Of a DNA stretch of 64,000 nt, positions 62,555 to 64,000 are shown in pieces; position 1 is the first letter of the stretch; every line of letters starts with the position of its first letter. The notes beneath the pieces were generated by a model. The model did no database searches. It saw nothing but the letters and a program-made list of their open reading frames with translations, and was not told the DNA's origin. The position numbers and the translations under genes were made by a program. Source of the stretch: Gemmatimonas phototrophica (GTDB lineage: Bacteria; Latescibacterota; UBA2968; UBA8231); the NCBI GenBank assembly GCA_945861755.1, contig CAMAVQ010000001.1, positions 1-64,000 of the forward strand, given 5' to 3'.

Positions 62555-63730
62555 ATGGCCATCGCGGTCAGAGAAGTAGAGAACCCGGATCCAGCCCTGT
62601 GGAATTGCCGGGTGGAGTCCGTGCCAGAGGGCACCATCCACCAGAGCACTCACCTGGCGAATTTCCACATGGTTACCGGGGGCGGTTACCGGCCCCAGTA
62701 CCTGGTGGCCGAGGATGAGCGAGGCGAGGTGGTGGGCCAGCTGGCGCTGCTGGTAGGTTTTTTCGCCGCGCAGGAGGTGGTTGCCCGCCCGTACTTAAAA
62801 GGGTTGATGCCCTTGTGTGCCCGGGCTTTTGGGGTCTACACCTGGATGCAGGGTCCGCTGGTCTTTGCCAAAGAGCGCTTTGCCGAGGTACATCAAGCCC
62901 TGTTGGGCGAGGTCGACCGTCGGGCAAAGGCTGGTGCGTACCAGGTCCGACGCGCGACTTTGCCGCCCTACGAAGATCCAGCCCTGAGTCTGAGCGGGGG
63001 GGAAGCCCTGCTGAAGCTGGGTTTTGTGGCCCAGCCGGAGGCTACCTTTCACGTGGACCTGCGCCGGTCTCCGGAACTCATGTGGCAGCAGCTCAAGTCC
63101 TCGGCCAGGAAAAACCTGCGCAAGATGCTCGACGAAGGCCGGCTGGTTCTCAGCACCATCGAGTCCCCCGAGGATGCCAGGTGCTACTGGGAAATGCTGG
63201 TAGAGACTCAGCGGCGCAGCCGGAGGTTCATCTCCTACCGCAGTCAGGCGGCTTTTGCCGACAAATTCTGGTCGGCGCCTCACCAGCAGGGGGTGATGCG
63301 GGGGGTACTGGTGCGAACGCAGGCAGGAGAGGCGGTTGCCGGGTTGTGTTTCCGCTGCTACAACGGCTGGATCCATGAGTTGGGCGTGGCCTATACCGAG
63401 TTTGGGACCCAAAACAAGCTCTACGGGCAGGATCTCATCAAGTGGCACCTCATGGGCTGGGGCCATGCCCAGGGGCTGCGATACTACGATCTTATGGGTG
63501 TAGAACCCAAATCCACCGATGCGAAGAAACGGGCGATTTTCCAGTTCAAGGAAAAGTGGGGCGGCGTCCTGGTCGAGTTCCAGTCCTACACCAAGGGGTA
63601 CTCCCCGTGGCGCGAGGCCGTGGTTCGCCTCGGAACTAACCTGACCCGCAGCCTGCGCCAAAGGTCGGCCCGCCCGCCGCGTTTGGCTGCCAGTCGCGAG
63701 GAGCGCCAAGTGCCGCTCCCACCGCCATGA
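62555..63730 (+). CDS. FemAB/GNAT-like acyltransferase
   Basis: The 391-residue protein has a FemAB/BioF2-like C-terminal GNAT fold (SSARKNLRKMLDEGRL, YYDLMGVEPKSTDAKKRAIFQFKEKWGG) and an N-terminal related half. Such proteins transfer amino acids or acyl groups; similar ones accompany exosortase/polysaccharide loci. The basic tail is probably disordered. It starts 9 bases after the phosphodiesterase gene and overlaps the next gene by ATGA. Confidence 0.83.
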   Translation: MAIAVREVENPDPALWNCRVESVPEGTIHQSTHLANFHMVTGGGYRPQYLVAEDERGEVVGQLALLVGFFAAQEVVARPYLKGLMPLCARAFGVYTWMQGPLVFAKERFAEVHQALLGEVDRRAKAGAYQVRRATLPPYEDPALSLSGGEALLKLGFVAQPEATFHVDLRRSPELMWQQLKSSARKNLRKMLDEGRLVLSTIESPEDARCYWEMLVETQRRSRRFISYRSQAAFADKFWSAPHQQGVMRGVLVRTQAGEAVAGLCFRCYNGWIHELGVAYTEFGTQNKLYGQDLIKWHLMGWGHAQGLRYYDLMGVEPKSTDAKKRAIFQFKEKWGGVLVEFQSYTKGYSPWREAVVRLGTNLTRSLRQRSARPPRLAASREERQVPLPPP

Positions 63731-64000
63731 AGGTGCTGTTCACCGGCAACATCGACAATATCGCCTACAGTTGCGCCAAGTTTTCCCGCTGGTTGGGCAC
63801 CGAGGCCGAGGTGTTGGTCTCCTCGGCTGAACAACAAGTCTCGCATCCCTTCTGGGAGGACGACGAGCAGACCGCCTCGGCCCTGATGCGCTCCTTCACC
63901 TCGCCGCGCGGCTGGCAGGTGCCTTCCTCTTTGCTGGAGCTGCGCGGCATCTTCAAGCAGTACGATGTGGTGGTGGCTATGGGCATGATGGGGATCGCCA
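63727..64000 (+). CDS. Partial gene, glycosyltransferase-like N-terminus, cut by the window edge
   Basis: From the ATG at 63727, overlapping the preceding stop, an open frame of 91 codons runs to the edge with no stop. It begins MKVLFTGNIDNIAYSCAKF and continues VLVSSAEQQVSHPFWEDDEQ, which looks like the N-terminal Rossmann half of a GT-B enzyme. The rest is outside the window, so the family call is weak. Confidence 0.5.
   Translation, partial: MKVLFTGNIDNIAYSCAKFSRWLGTEAEVLVSSAEQQVSHPFWEDDEQTASALMRSFTSPRGWQVPSSLLELRGIFKQYDVVVAMGMMGIA

Overview
The window is GC-rich and densely coded, and it reads like a chromosomal segment of an uncultured Gram-negative bacterium of the Fibrobacteres-Chlorobi-Bacteroidetes (FCB) superphylum. 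The clearest clue is two very large secreted proteins that end in type IX secretion-style (FlgD/Ig-like) sorting domains with the signature NYPNPFNP and a terminal Lys. Outer-membrane-type lipoproteins and a barrel/CsgG-like protein agree with a diderm envelope. A Latescibacterota- or KSB1-like lineage is my guess from protein style and is not proven. No transposase, integrase, CRISPR array or rRNA gene was seen.

Region 1 (1-7.2 kb, minus strand) is housekeeping. aspS, phoH, pgpH, ybeY and a CNNM/CBS hemolysin-type transporter gene form one operon from a clear sigma-70 promoter, followed by an initiator tRNA-Met with its own promoter and terminator. Region 2 (7.4-14.5 kb, plus strand) starts with a cyclic-nucleotide-binding protein and holds a complete-looking set for cysteine synthesis from a protein thiocarboxylate: a CysM-like synthase, a JAMM protease (Mec), a CysO-like sulfur carrier with an unusual Gly-Gly-Tyr end, and a second (CysK-type) synthase. 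These genes are interleaved with two large membrane proteins; a third paralogue lies on the other strand (14.5-16.1 kb). The three resemble eukaryotic TMTC O-mannosyltransferases (GT-C membrane domain plus TPRs). rpsT follows at 16.2-16.4 kb.

Region 3 (16.4-30.5 kb) starts with the only long gap, about 850 bases of lower GC. It carries a near-perfect sigma-54 promoter pointing at no gene, a strong hairpin, and a palindrome next to a TATATT box. Then come a 2119-residue secreted protein (sialidase-like repeats, carboxypeptidase-regulatory-like, dockerin-like and cohesin-like modules, sorting domain), a 1339-residue Ig/cadherin-like secreted protein, a TPR lipoprotein, an outer-membrane barrel fused to a CsgG/TolB-like domain, and a small Ig-like lipoprotein.

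Region 4 (30.5 kb to the end) is a large surface-glycan locus behind a consensus promoter. After an HNH endonuclease gene it encodes four family-2 and at least four family-4-type glycosyltransferases, two GT-C membrane transferases, six SAM methyltransferases, two radical SAM/SPASM enzymes, an AsnB-type amidotransferase, a flippase-like membrane protein, a polysaccharide deacetylase, a FAD oxidoreductase, a DegT-type sugar aminotransferase, an APS-kinase-like protein, two alkaline-phosphatase-superfamily hydrolases and a FemAB-like acyltransferase. Many genes overlap by ATGA, so they are probably translated together. The likely logic is that GtrB/DPM-like family-2 enzymes charge polyprenyl phosphate, GT-C enzymes use that donor outside the membrane, family-4 enzymes build the backbone, and methyl, amino, acyl and sulfate or phosphate chemistry decorates it. 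The last gene runs off the right edge.
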